The position numbers and the translations under genes are program-made. The notes beneath the pieces were generated by a model. It did no database searches. It was not told the DNA's origin and saw only the letters and a list, made by a program, of their open reading frames with translations. A DNA stretch of 64,000 nt from Bacteroidetes bacterium GWB2_32_14. Lineage in GTDB: Bacteria; Bacteroidota; Bacteroidia; Bacteroidales; UBA12077. Positions 1-8,874 of this stretch are shown here, piece by piece (the stretch's first letter is position 1; each line of letters opens with the position of its first letter). Where the stretch lies: the NCBI GenBank assembly GCA_001768235.1, contig MENK01000014.1, forward strand, positions 162,580 through 226,579. Direction: 5' to 3'.

Positions 1-992
1 CCAATCACCGCATTGTACTTTTTCATGCTTTCCACCACATTCACTTCGCCCACGGCTGAAGCAAAATAATTACCTCCATACGATTCTGTAACATTTCGTA
101 ATGCACGTGTAGATGACAGGTTGGAAACCGTATTCCCGGGTTTGTTTTTCAGTATGTAATCGGCCACTGCAACAAGTGTATATTCTTCTCCAAACATGGT
201 TCCATCTTCATTTACAATTGCTAATCGATCAACATCAGGATCAACAACAAAACCCAGGTGTGCTTTATTATTTTTAACCACCTTCGATATTTCGGTTAAA
301 TGTTCGGGTAATGGTTCCGGGTTGTGTGGAAATATTCCATTGGGTTCGCAGTACAATTCAATAACTTCCTGTACACCAAGGGCTTTTAATAAAGCTGGAA
401 TTGCTGTTCCTCCCACAGAATTTACAGCATCCACGGCAATCCTGAATCGGGCTTCTTTAATTGCATTTACATCTACTAATGGCAAATCCAGTATTTGTTG
501 AATATGAATACCGAGGTAATTGGTTTTTATTTCAACCTTGCCCAATTCATCCACGCCGGAAAAGTTAAAATTCTCTTTTTCTGCAATATCAAGTATCTGT
601 TCTCCATCGGCAGCTGAAAGAAACTCTCCTTTATAATTAAGTAACTTTAAGGCATTCCATTGCTTCGGGTTATGACTGGCAGTCAGAATAATTCCCCCAT
701 GTGCTTTCTCGTTGGTAACTGCTATTTCTGTTGTGGGAGTTGTGGCAAGGCCAATATCTATTACATCAATACCCATACCCATGAGTGTTCCAACAACAAC
801 ATGATTTACCATTTCTCCAGAAATACGGGCATCACGGCCTACAACTACTTTTCTTTTTTTATCTTTTGTATTATTTATTATCCACTGTGCATACGCCGAT
901 ACAAATTTCACGGTATCGAGCGGGCTTAACCCGTCGCCGGCTTTTCCGCCAATAGTTCCACGAATACCCGAGATTGATTTTATTAATGTCAT
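1..992 (-). CDS. glmM: Phosphoglucosamine mutase (3' end cut by window)
   Basis: Only the first 330 codons are present; the gene runs off the left edge. GlmM converts glucosamine-6-phosphate to glucosamine-1-phosphate for peptidoglycan and LPS precursor synthesis in the cytoplasm. The start MTLIKSISGIRGTIGG is the usual Bacteroidota form. The phosphoserine loop TASHNP lies at about residues 104-109 with the catalytic Ser near 106, and the metal-binding loop DPDVDR is at 251-256. The ATG at 990-992 gives a normal N-terminus. It is divergent from the pseudouridine synthase gene. The alternative is a phosphomannomutase of the same superfamily, but the N-terminus favours GlmM. Confidence 0.88.
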   Translation of the reverse strand, partial: MTLIKSISGIRGTIGGKAGDGLSPLDTVKFVSAYAQWIINNTKDKKRKVVVGRDARISGEMVNHVVVGTLMGMGIDVIDIGLATTPTTEIAVTNEKAHGGIILTASHNPKQWNALKLLNYKGEFLSAADGEQILDIAEKENFNFSGVDELGKVEIKTNYLGIHIQQILDLPLVDVNAIKEARFRIAVDAVNSVGGTAIPALLKALGVQEVIELYCEPNGIFPHNPEPLPEHLTEISKVVKNNKAHLGFVVDPDVDRLAIVNEDGTMFGEEYTLVAVADYILKNKPGNTVSNLSSTRALRNVTESYGGNYFASAVGEVNVVESMKKYNAVI

Positions 993-1182
993 ATTTTAGA
1001 TGTTTTTTATTTGACGATTTATGAAAAATCGACTAAAGATACTGATTTCATATTATATGAATAATATTTTATGAAAACTTTAACACTTGCCGGGTGTTTA
1101 TTCTAAAAAAATTATCGGTATTTGAAACTTTATGCTGAAATTAAAACCATTCTGTACGAATGAATTATGGGAAATAAATTGT

Positions 1183-1190
1183 TACCTTTG
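1183..1190 (+). promoter_or_regulatory. Bacteroidota -7 promoter element (TACCTTTG)
   Basis: TACCTTTG matches the Bacteroidota -7 consensus TAnnTTTG exactly. It lies 37 bases before the ATG at 1228. An upstream in-frame ATG at 1132 would sit before this promoter, so the element helps fix the start of the pseudouridine synthase gene. I see no clear -33 element. Confidence 0.6.
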
Positions 1191-1227
1191 CAAAAATTTA
1201 AAAAGGATTAATACCAGAGCAAACGAC

Positions 1228-2070
1228 ATGAACAAGCAATATCATAAACCTGAACGAAGAAATCAGAAACCAACGGGGAAGCCGGAAAGAGCGGGTATAA
1301 AAAACTCAACATTCAACAAGGATAAAGGAAAAGAGAAACCTAAAAACTTTGACGAACCAAGCCGTTTAAATAAATACATTGCTAATTCAGGCGTTTGTTC
1401 TCGTCGTGAAGCAGACGAGCTAATCGAAGCAGGATTTATAACTGTAAATGGCGAAGTAGTTACCGAGCTTGGAGCTAAAGTTATGCCCAAAGACGTTGTA
1501 CGTTATAAAGGGAAGCTTCTGAGCAATGAAAAGAAAGTCTATATCCTTTTAAATAAACCCAAAGATTTTATTACAACTGTTCGCGACCGCCATGCCGAGA
1601 AAACAGTACTTGATTTAGTAAAAAACGCATGTGAAGAACGTGTTTACCCGGTTGGGCGGCTCGATAAAAATACTACCGGTGTTTTACTTTTGACAAACGA
1701 CGGCGAATTAACGAAACAATTAACTCACCCGAGCTATATTAAAAAGAAAATCTACCATGTATTTCTTGATAAACCAGTTACTAAAGCAGATATGATAAGC
1801 ATAGTGGAGGGCATCCAGGTTGATGAAGACTTTGTTACCGCCGACGCTATAAGCTATGTCGAGGAAAATGATAAATCGCAGGTTGGCATTGAGATTCATA
1901 CAGGACAGAACCGAATTGTACGACGTATTTTCGAATCGCTGGGTTATAAAATACTAAAACTCGACCGTGTATATTTTGCAGGATTAACCAAGAAAAACCT
2001 GCCCCGTGGCAAATGGAGATTTCTTACACCACAGGAAGTTGCCCAGTTAAAAATGAAATCGTTTAAATAA
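1228..2070 (+). CDS. rRNA pseudouridine synthase, RsuA/RluB family
   Basis: Isomerises a specific uridine in rRNA (probably 23S, RluB-like) to pseudouridine. The protein is 280 residues. A basic, low-complexity N-terminal tail of about 40 residues is followed by an S4 RNA-binding domain (from RLNKYIANSGVCSRREAD, about 43-90) and the catalytic domain, whose motif GRLDKNTTGVLLLTNDGEL contains the catalytic Asp at about 146. An earlier ATG at 1132 in the same frame is rejected because it precedes the likely promoter at 1183-1190 and adds residues outside the family. The stop overlaps the next start by one base (TAATG), so the two genes are probably cotranscribed. Confidence 0.9.
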   Translation: MNKQYHKPERRNQKPTGKPERAGIKNSTFNKDKGKEKPKNFDEPSRLNKYIANSGVCSRREADELIEAGFITVNGEVVTELGAKVMPKDVVRYKGKLLSNEKKVYILLNKPKDFITTVRDRHAEKTVLDLVKNACEERVYPVGRLDKNTTGVLLLTNDGELTKQLTHPSYIKKKIYHVFLDKPVTKADMISIVEGIQVDEDFVTADAISYVEENDKSQVGIEIHTGQNRIVRRIFESLGYKILKLDRVYFAGLTKKNLPRGKWRFLTPQEVAQLKMKSFK

Positions 2071-4484
2071 TGCGTTCATTTGGATTATCTTTATTCCTGC
2101 TGCTTATTTCATATATAGCTGGTGGGCAAAATTATATCCTGTCGGGTAAAATTCACGATCAAAAAACCAAAGAGAACTTACCTTTTGTACATATCTGTTA
2201 TGGCGAAAACGGGCTCGGTACAGCAACAAATATTGATGGATATTTCGAGATAAAATCAGAAAAACCAATTTCCCGGATTATTGTTAGTTATCTCGGTTAT
2301 TCGACTGATACAATCAGGATAAACGAAACCTATACTCAAAAAGAAATACACGTTGAACTTGTTCCAACTTCGTTCAATATTGAAGAGGCAATAATACTTC
2401 CGGGAACAAACCCCGCACATCGTATCATAAACAAAGTAATTGAAAACAGGGATAAAAAAAATCCCGAGAAAATGCAATCGTTTTCGTACAAATCGTACAA
2501 TAAAATGCATTTTACTGCCCGGAAAGATACATCGAAAATGCCCGATTCACTTGTTGCTGCAACATACAAGATTGATCGCAAACTCGAACAACAACATATA
2601 CTCATACTGGAAACGGTTAATGAAAAAGAGTTTATTTATCCCGATAAAAAAAATGAACGAATAGTTGCAAGTAAAGTCTCGGGGTTCAGCGACCCCATAA
2701 TTTCTTTAATTGCATCTCAAATACAGTCGTTTTCGTTTTACAACGATTATTTTTCCATATTCGATAAAATGTACATTAACCCGATTAGTAACGGAAGTAC
2801 AAACCGGTATTTTTTCTTACTCGAAGATACCATGTACACTGCACAAGGTGATACTGTTTTCATTATCTCTTACTGTCCCAAGAAAGATAAAATATTCGAC
2901 GGATTAAAAGGTTTTTTACATATCAACACCAATGGTTACGCCATTCAGTCTGTGGTTGCCAAGCCACTCGAAAAGGACAACGGCATGATGGTAAGCATTA
3001 AACAAAACTATGAATTTGTAAATAACCAACAATGGTTCCCGAAAGAATTACATACTGAAATTATTTTCGATAATGTTCTGAAAGCATCGCAGAATATAAC
3101 ATACCAGATGGTTGCTGTCGGGAGATCATATGTCACGGATATTAATCTGAATCCATCGCTAAATTCAAAAGATTTCTCGCAGGTGGAAATAAAAATTCTT
3201 CCTGATGCGAATCAAAAACCTGATGCATACTGGAATGAGAACCGTACAGAGCCCTTGTACAAAAAAGACTCCCTGACCTATGTTCGTGTTGACAGTATCT
3301 CGAAAGCAAAAAATCTAGATACAAAACTTTCTGGTTACGAAGCCATTGTAAATGGTTCTATACCCTATGGATTTATTAATTTCCCTATTAATAAAATTAT
3401 TGATTATAATCTGTACGAGGGTTGGCGGCTTGGATTTGGATTCATGACAAACTATAAGTTATCGGCTGTTTTTGAGCTGGGAGGTTATTTTGGATATGGA
3501 TTTAACGATAAAGCATTCAAATATGGAGGCGATCTTATTTTAAATATCCATAAAAATTCCGAGAGTAAACTACATTTCTCTTACTCTTACGATGTTACAG
3601 AAAAAGCAGGCTATCATTTTTTTGAAAGATTAGACCTTACAACGACCGAATTATACAGAAAATACATCATATCCAACATGGATAAGATTGAGAAACAGGA
3701 ATTTTCTTATTCATTCAGGGCTTTTAAATACCTGAACACAAACCTTTATCTCAGTAACGAAATTATCGAAAGTACCGATGGATATACCTATGAAACGACC
3801 ATTGACAATGCCACAAATCGTTTTTCTTTTACCGAAATAGGTATTCAGCTCAAGTACGCATACAATGAAAAATTTATGCAAACCCCAAAATTTAGCTATT
3901 CTTTGGGCACTGATTATCCTGTTTTCTATGGGAACCTGGTAAAAGGAATAAGTTTTTATACCGGCGAGTTCGAATATTCAAAATATGAATTAAAAATTAT
4001 GCAAACCTTCAGAACAAAAGCATTAGGAAAAACAAAACTTACTTTTGTCGGAGGATTTATAGATGGGGATGTGCCTCTTTCCAAACTATACACAGGGCAT
4101 GCAAATTACTATTCTTTCGATCCGGATGCCGAAAACAGTTTTGCAACCATGCGCATGAATGAATTTTATAACGATCGTTTCATATCTCTATTCTTCAGAC
4201 AGGAAGTCGGAAGCTTATTTAAGATAAAAAGTTTTTCACCCAAGTTCGTACTGGCAAGTAATTTTGGAATAGGAGAAATCAATTACAATCCCAAACATCA
4301 TTCGGTTGAACCAATACAATCGACAAACAAAGGTTTTTACGAAAGCGGTGTGCTGGTAAATAATATCTTGAAACAACAATTTATAGGTATCGGGTTAGGC
4401 GTATATTACCGTTATGGCCCATACACTTTTATGAAAACCGCCGATAATTTTGCGTATAAATTTACATGTACAATCAACCTGTAA
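2070..4484 (+). CDS. DUF5686-type outer-membrane protein with carboxypeptidase-like domain
   Basis: An 804-residue protein with a signal peptide ending near YIAGGQ. It is followed by a carboxypeptidase-regulatory-like beta-sandwich (about 22-100; GKIHDQKTKENLPFVHI and TNIDGYFEI are typical) and a long C-terminal region rich in alternating aromatic/hydrophobic strands, as in an outer-membrane barrel. The order matches the DUF5686 family of Bacteroidota, whose function is not settled; roles in envelope biogenesis or substrate uptake are possible. It lacks TonB-dependent receptor plug features. It is translationally coupled to the upstream pseudouridine synthase gene by a one-base overlap, an association without an obvious functional link. 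Confidence 0.8.
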   Translation: MRSFGLSLFLLLISYIAGGQNYILSGKIHDQKTKENLPFVHICYGENGLGTATNIDGYFEIKSEKPISRIIVSYLGYSTDTIRINETYTQKEIHVELVPTSFNIEEAIILPGTNPAHRIINKVIENRDKKNPEKMQSFSYKSYNKMHFTARKDTSKMPDSLVAATYKIDRKLEQQHILILETVNEKEFIYPDKKNERIVASKVSGFSDPIISLIASQIQSFSFYNDYFSIFDKMYINPISNGSTNRYFFLLEDTMYTAQGDTVFIISYCPKKDKIFDGLKGFLHINTNGYAIQSVVAKPLEKDNGMMVSIKQNYEFVNNQQWFPKELHTEIIFDNVLKASQNITYQMVAVGRSYVTDINLNPSLNSKDFSQVEIKILPDANQKPDAYWNENRTEPLYKKDSLTYVRVDSISKAKNLDTKLSGYEAIVNGSIPYGFINFPINKIIDYNLYEGWRLGFGFMTNYKLSAVFELGGYFGYGFNDKAFKYGGDLILNIHKNSESKLHFSYSYDVTEKAGYHFFERLDLTTTELYRKYIISNMDKIEKQEFSYSFRAFKYLNTNLYLSNEIIESTDGYTYETTIDNATNRFSFTEIGIQLKYAYNEKFMQTPKFSYSLGTDYPVFYGNLVKGISFYTGEFEYSKYELKIMQTFRTKALGKTKLTFVGGFIDGDVPLSKLYTGHANYYSFDPDAENSFATMRMNEFYNDRFISLFFRQEVGSLFKIKSFSPKFVLASNFGIGEINYNPKHHSVEPIQSTNKGFYESGVLVNNILKQQFIGIGLGVYYRYGPYTFMKTADNFAYKFTCTINL

Positions 4485-4556
4485 ACACATAATCTACAGT
4501 CAGGCAGTGCATTATTTAAATTGATTGGTTATTGTAGTTTACAACCTGCGAATACA

Positions 4557-4585
4557 GTTTGGTACAGGCCAAACAAACATTTTTT
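4557..4585 (+). terminator. Possible Rho-independent terminator after the DUF5686 gene
   Basis: GTTTGG (4557-4562) and CCAAAC (4569-4574) form a 6-bp stem with a 6-nt loop. A T-run at 4580-4585 follows after a 5-base gap, so it is a weak terminator candidate. It lies about 70 bases after the DUF5686 stop and before the MarR operator. Confidence 0.35.
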
Positions 4586-4669
4586 ACTTCTTTTTACTCA
4601 GAATCTTCGATAAAACAATCTCGATAATATGAATTGGCTTAAAAAATAAATTTCAAAAAATATTTTTTT

Positions 4670-4685
4670 GTTAGATTATACTAAC
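4670..4685. promoter_or_regulatory. Likely MarR operator 1 (GTTAG-N6-CTAAC)
   Basis: A perfect inverted repeat, GTTAG ATTATA CTAAC, directly abuts the -7 element of the marR-type gene (4686-4693). The same half-sites with the same 6-bp spacer recur before the ATPase gene at 5125-5148. Its position would block RNA polymerase, so autorepression is the inference. Confidence 0.65.
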
Positions 4686-4693
4686 TATATTTG
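4686..4693 (+). promoter_or_regulatory. -7 promoter element of the marR-type gene (TATATTTG)
   Basis: TATATTTG is an exact match to TAnnTTTG. It ends only four bases before the chosen ATG at 4698, so the transcript would have almost no leader. The operator GTTAG-N6-CTAAC lies immediately upstream. Confidence 0.55.
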
Positions 4694-4697
4694 CCTT

Positions 4698-5114
4698 ATG
4701 GAAAATTTAATACCGGTTATTTCAAAGCTTTCTCAGTTTATTAGCCAGATGGAAGAATCTGCAAAAGAACAATTTAACCTGTCTTCCCTTACTTTTTCAC
4801 AAATGCATTACCTTGAAACAATTAATCTTCTTATCAATCCAAATATTACCGAGCTGGCTGCAGCTATGAAACTTTCAAAGCCAACAGTAAAAGTTGGAAT
4901 AGACAAGCTTATCGAAAGAGATTATGTGTTTAAAGTACAATCAGACGAAGACAGGCGAAGCGCACACATACACCTTACCGAAAAAGGAAAACTGATAAAC
5001 CTGATGCACGATTATGCCCATAAACGAATAGCCGAATCAATTACCAAGAAGCTTGATGACAATGAACAAAAAATACTGATTAAATTATTAAATACCGTTT
5101 TTCCGGAAAAATAA
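4698..5114 (+). CDS. MarR-family transcriptional regulator
   Basis: A 138-residue winged-helix repressor, normal for MarR. The HTH is visible as ITELAAAMKLSKPTVKVGID (about 54-75), followed by the wing with the DEDRRSAHIHLTEKGK motif typical of the family (DxDxR...LT.kG). An earlier in-frame ATG at 4668 lies before the operator and the -7 element, so the ATG at 4698 is preferred. It stands 49 bp before the P-type ATPase gene on the same strand. Identical inverted repeats sit before both genes, so it probably represses itself and the ATPase and responds to the ion or compound the pump handles. The ligand is not readable from sequence. Confidence 0.9.
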   Translation: MENLIPVISKLSQFISQMEESAKEQFNLSSLTFSQMHYLETINLLINPNITELAAAMKLSKPTVKVGIDKLIERDYVFKVQSDEDRRSAHIHLTEKGKLINLMHDYAHKRIAESITKKLDDNEQKILIKLLNTVFPEK

Positions 5115-5124
5115 TAACAAACCA

Positions 5125-5148
5125 TATCGTTAGCATTTACTAACGATA
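5125..5148. promoter_or_regulatory. Likely MarR operator 2, before the ATPase gene
   Basis: TATCGTTAG (5125-5133), spacer CATTTA, CTAACGATA (5140-5148): a perfect inverted repeat with 9-bp arms. Its core GTTAG-N6-CTAAC is the same as at 4670-4685. It lies in the 49-bp gap between the marR-type gene and the ATPase gene, 15 bases before the ATPase ATG. Confidence 0.68.
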
Positions 5149-5163
5149 ACAAACCTGAATTTG

Positions 5164-7716
5164 ATGGAACCTTTTTTAAAATCCGAGAATTATACAGGGC
5201 TTACTGAAGGCCAGGTGTATCAAAAACTCATTTCTGAAGGATATAATGAATTGCCCTCATCTAAACCCAGGGGAATTCTCCAAATAGGACTTGGTGTGAT
5301 AAAAGAACCCATGTTCCTGTTATTGGTAGCCTGTGGCACTTTATATCTCATCCTGGGTGATATCCAGGAAGGATTAATGCTTCTGGGGTTCGTATTTGTA
5401 ATCATGGGTATTGAGTTTTATCAGGAGAAAAAAACAGAAAAGGCTCTGGATGCATTGAAAGACCTTGCAAGTCCCAGAGCTTTGGTTATTCGGGATGGAA
5501 TAACTAAAAGAATTGCCGGGAAAGAAGTTGTTACAGATGATATTGTTATTTTACAGGAAGGCGACAGAGTTCCGGCAGATGCAATAGTTCTGAATTGCAA
5601 TAACTTATTAGCCGACGAATCATTATTAACAGGAGAATCGGTACCTGTTAGAAAAAGAGAATGGAAAGAAGGAGATAAAACTTTTATTCCCGGGGGCGAT
5701 GACATTCCGGTTGTTTATTCAGGTTCAATGATTGTTCAGGGTAATGGAATAGTTAAGGTTATTGCAACAGCAACAAACACTGAAATTGGAAAAATCGGCA
5801 AAGCACTAGAATCAGTAAAAGAAGAACCTACCCGATTAAAAAGAGAGATGGGTGTCTTGGTCAGGCGTCTTGCCATAATTGGTATTACATTATGTATCCT
5901 GGTTATTGGTATTTATACATTAACCAGGGGTGATTTATTAAAAGGGTTTCTTGCGGGTATTACCCTTGCAATGGCCATGTTGCCTGAAGAATTCCCTGTA
6001 GTCTTAACCGTTTTCCTTGCCCTTGGCGCATGGCGGATATCAAAAAAGAACGTTTTAACCAGAAACCCGGCTGCAATTGAAACACTTGGTTCGGCTACTG
6101 TTCTCTGTACTGATAAAACAGGGACATTAACCCAAAATAAAATGACTGTTACACGTCTTTATAACGGGGCAATTTTTCATAAAATAATATCCGGGAACAT
6201 CTTGCCTGAACCATTTCACCAAGTCATTGAATACGGGATTTTATCGAGCCAGGCAAATGCCTACGACCCAATGGAAAGAGCGATAATTAATATTGGGAAC
6301 CAATTCCTGCAAGATACCGAGCACATTCATACAGATTGGGTAATGGAAAAAGAATATCCATTATCAAAAGAATTACTGGCAATGTCGCGGGTGTTTTCAA
6401 ATACGGGAACAAATGAACGGGTAATAGCAGCGAAAGGTGCACCTGAAGCTATCTTCGACTTGTGCCACCTGAATAACAATACAATAGCAAATTTTGAAAA
6501 AGCTGTAGCTGAAATGGCATCATCAGGGTTAAGAGTACTGGGAGTTGCCAGGGCTAAATTAATCCCTGAAGAACTGCCGTCCATTCAACATGATTTTGAT
6601 TTTGAATTTATTGGTTTAATCGGCTTGTCAGACCCTATTCGGGAAAATGTTCCGGCTGCAGTAAAAGAATGTTATAAAGCGGGTATAAGGGTTATAATGA
6701 TTACCGGAGACTATCCTGTAACTGCAACCAATATAGGCAAAGATATTGGAATTAAAAATTACGAGCTTTGTATAACAGGCCCTGAATTACAGGATATGAC
6801 CGAAGAAGTTCTTTGTGAACGTATTAAAACGGCGAATATTTTTGCCCGTGTTGTTCCTGAACAAAAACTTAAAATCGTGAATGCCCTTAAACGGAATAAT
6901 GAAATTGTTGCAATGACCGGCGACGGGGTTAATGATGCTCCTGCACTAAAAGCTTCAAATATAGGAATTGCCATGGGAGAAAAAGGTACCGATGTAGCCC
7001 GGGAAGCATCGTCGCTGGTTTTAATGGACGATAATTTTGCTTCCATTGTCGGAGCCGTAAAAATGGGACGAAAAATATTTGATAACCTTCAAAAAGCTTT
7101 AGCATATATTTTTGCTATCCATGTTCCTATTGCAGGCTTATCTCTAATTCCGGTATTTTTTGCAGATTTACCCCTCATCCTGTGGCCGATACATATTGTT
7201 TTCCTGGAACTAATTATAGATCCTGCCTGTTCTATCATTTTTGAAGCAGAAATTGAGGAAAAAAATGTGATGTCGAGGCCCCCGAAAAATATTGAAGAAC
7301 CATTCTTTGGTGCCAAAAAAATAATATTAAGCTGTATTCAGGGAGTTGGAATCTTAATTATTAGTTTACTGGTATATTTTATCAGCATCAAAATGGGATA
7401 TTCCGAAAAAAGTGTAAGAACGCTTACATTTGTTACTTTAATAATCTCAAATATTGCCGTTATTCTTTCAAACCGTTCATGGTCAACAAATATATTTAAA
7501 ATCATCGTTACTCCGAACAAAGCCGTTAAGTGGGTAATTGGCGGGGCTGTAATTTTTCTTATCCTGATTCTGAATATACCGTTTTTATTAGACTTGTTCC
7601 TGTTTGAGAAAATTGGCATCCCGGAAATATTAATATGTACATTTGCCGGGTTTTTCAGCATCTTATGGTTTGAGTTCTATAAAAAAATGAGACAGGCTAA
7701 AAAAGCAATCATTTAA
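5164..7716 (+). CDS. P-type cation-transporting ATPase
   Basis: An 850-residue ion pump of the inner membrane, P2-like in layout. Visible are the actuator motif TGES (about 156-159), the phosphorylation motif DKTGTLT with the acylated Asp at about 317, KGAPE of the nucleotide domain, and the hinge motif GDGVNDAP with Asp about 587. About ten membrane spans are expected, with several hydrophobic stretches after residue 640. The M4 motif reads PEEFP rather than the PEGLP of classical Ca2+ pumps, and M6 reads LELIIDPACS, so the ion cannot be assigned safely; Ca2+ or another divalent ion is the usual guess. A TTG three bases upstream is ignored in favour of the ATG. It is probably controlled by the adjacent MarR protein. 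Confidence 0.9.
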   Translation: MEPFLKSENYTGLTEGQVYQKLISEGYNELPSSKPRGILQIGLGVIKEPMFLLLVACGTLYLILGDIQEGLMLLGFVFVIMGIEFYQEKKTEKALDALKDLASPRALVIRDGITKRIAGKEVVTDDIVILQEGDRVPADAIVLNCNNLLADESLLTGESVPVRKREWKEGDKTFIPGGDDIPVVYSGSMIVQGNGIVKVIATATNTEIGKIGKALESVKEEPTRLKREMGVLVRRLAIIGITLCILVIGIYTLTRGDLLKGFLAGITLAMAMLPEEFPVVLTVFLALGAWRISKKNVLTRNPAAIETLGSATVLCTDKTGTLTQNKMTVTRLYNGAIFHKIISGNILPEPFHQVIEYGILSSQANAYDPMERAIINIGNQFLQDTEHIHTDWVMEKEYPLSKELLAMSRVFSNTGTNERVIAAKGAPEAIFDLCHLNNNTIANFEKAVAEMASSGLRVLGVARAKLIPEELPSIQHDFDFEFIGLIGLSDPIRENVPAAVKECYKAGIRVIMITGDYPVTATNIGKDIGIKNYELCITGPELQDMTEEVLCERIKTANIFARVVPEQKLKIVNALKRNNEIVAMTGDGVNDAPALKASNIGIAMGEKGTDVAREASSLVLMDDNFASIVGAVKMGRKIFDNLQKALAYIFAIHVPIAGLSLIPVFFADLPLILWPIHIVFLELIIDPACSIIFEAEIEEKNVMSRPPKNIEEPFFGAKKIILSCIQGVGILIISLLVYFISIKMGYSEKSVRTLTFVTLIISNIAVILSNRSWSTNIFKIIVTPNKAVKWVIGGAVIFLILILNIPFLLDLFLFEKIGIPEILICTFAGFFSILWFEFYKKMRQAKKAII

Positions 7717-7794
7717 TTTTAATTAAAAAACAATATCACAAAATAAAACCAAGATTAGAAGAAACAAAATAGGTTTATAACACGAACTAAAACT

Positions 7795-8433
7795 ATGAAA
7801 AATCAAGCAGACAAAGAAAGGAAATTTTGGAATTCATTTGCCGGGAAATACGATAAGTTTATAAGTAAAGCATTAGGCTCAACCTACGAGAGTTTATATA
7901 AAAACCTTATCGGAGATGTTCAAAATACAGATAACGTTTTGGAAATTGGAACCGGAACAGGCCTTATTGCCTTCCGGATTTCCGAATATGTAAAAAATAT
8001 AACCGCACTTGACTATTCCCCTGAAATGATACAAATTGCTAAAAAGAAACAAACAGGTAAGCAAAATACCACTATTCATTTTGAAACAGGCGATTGTTAC
8101 AATCTTAATTTTAACGAAAAAACCTTTGACCTGGTAATTGCTTCGAATATAATGCACCTTTTAACCGAGCCTGAAAAAGCATTATCAGAAATTAAACGGG
8201 TAATGAAATTAAACGGCAGGGTAATTCTTCCAACTTTTTGTCATGGCGATACAACAATCAGTCGTTTTTTATCAGGCATCTTTGGGTTATTTGGATTCCG
8301 GGCTTATAACAAATGGAGTACAGGAAATTTTAAAAAATTTATTGAAAATAACGGGTTTAAAATTATCAGGAGTGAAGCAATCAGGAGTAAAATCCCGCTG
8401 ATGTATATAATAGCAGAAAAACATCCGGTTTAG
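7795..8433 (+). CDS. Class I SAM-dependent methyltransferase
   Basis: A 212-residue methyltransferase (UbiE/Methyltransf_11 type). Motif I is VLEIGTGTGLIAFRI (about 45-59), followed by LDYSPEM (acidic ribose-binding position) and FDLVIASNIMHLL (motif IV region). The substrate is unknown. It lies 78 bases after the ATPase on the same strand with no clear terminator between, so it may be read from the same transcript. The protein has no membrane segment except a short hydrophobic patch near FLSGIFGLFGF that may contact a lipid-like substrate. Confidence 0.82.
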   Translation: MKNQADKERKFWNSFAGKYDKFISKALGSTYESLYKNLIGDVQNTDNVLEIGTGTGLIAFRISEYVKNITALDYSPEMIQIAKKKQTGKQNTTIHFETGDCYNLNFNEKTFDLVIASNIMHLLTEPEKALSEIKRVMKLNGRVILPTFCHGDTTISRFLSGIFGLFGFRAYNKWSTGNFKKFIENNGFKIIRSEAIRSKIPLMYIIAEKHPV

Positions 8434-8493
8434 TATATAGCAAGTGAAAAACACGGATAACAAGCCGGCTTTTGTAACTGCCTTTTTAAAAAT

Positions 8494-8691
8494 CTATGAA
8501 TCCAAAATGGTTTTTACGCGCCCAATTTCGCCTGAAGAAAGCCTTACTTTTATTCCATGCGGGTGTGTTGCCGAGTTAGTTAGTATATCCTGAACAAACC
8601 CTTCGGTTAATTTTCCCGTGCGTTGATCTTTTTTGAGTACAATTGCTACCTTCGTACCCGCTTTGATACCCGATCTGTTTGTTCCACTCAT
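8494..8691 (-). CDS. YwbE family protein (DUF2196)
   Basis: A 65-residue protein that matches the small YwbE family: NRSGIKAGTKVAIVLKKDQR, then TGKLTEGFVQDILTNS and a C-terminal GEIGRVKTIL. The family has an SH3-like beta fold and no proven function. It is convergent with the methyltransferase gene, with 60 bases between the stops. The short palindrome AAGCCGGCTT at 8462-8471 lies in that gap but has too little loop to be a convincing terminator. Confidence 0.82.
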   Translation of the reverse strand: MSGTNRSGIKAGTKVAIVLKKDQRTGKLTEGFVQDILTNSATHPHGIKVRLSSGEIGRVKTILDS

Positions 8692-8699
8692 TCCTTTTA

Positions 8700-8874
8700 T
8701 CCTTTAAAAAATCTGTATTTATTGAATTAACAACGGTAAGTATAAGAATAGAGCCGACTGCGGGCTACATTCCTGTCAAGTTGCACAAGAGTTTAAGCGG
8801 GCTACAACCTTTGAATTTACTACTGTCTCGGCTATTATTTTTATACATTGTTGTGGTACGTTTTTCTAATTCTA
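8700..8874. other. Boundary region of the Roco accessory unit
   Basis: No gene is visible here. Read on the minus strand it follows the 91-residue gene and contains ACCACAAC then AATGTATAAAA, a 9-bp direct repeat (GCGGGCTAC on the plus strand at 8760-8768 and 8797-8805), and the word TTGACAGGAAT. A similar word, CTGACAGGGAAT, occurs downstream of the second accessory block (near 19640). The sequence is less AT-rich than the Roco gene and looks like a junction. Confidence 0.35.
8850..8858 (+). repeat. Left arm of 9-bp inverted repeat flanking the Roco unit
   Basis: GTTGTGGTA here is the reverse complement of TACCACAAC at 11374-11382. The two copies bracket the Roco gene and its partner exactly, 17 bases beyond the last stop on this side. 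A 9-bp match could be chance, but the position is suggestive. Confidence 0.35.

Noticed and set aside
196..929. Plus-strand open frames over the left edge (101 and 89 codons)
   Set aside because: They lie on the opposite strand of the clear GlmM reading frame and have no family features.
8462..8471. Palindrome AAGCCGGCTT as a terminator
   Set aside because: It has no loop room and only a short T-run after it, so stem-loop formation is poor.
8750..8860. Possible integron attC site
   Set aside because: The flanking repeats do not fit the GTTRRRY/RYYYAAC core sites, and no integrase gene is visible in the window.
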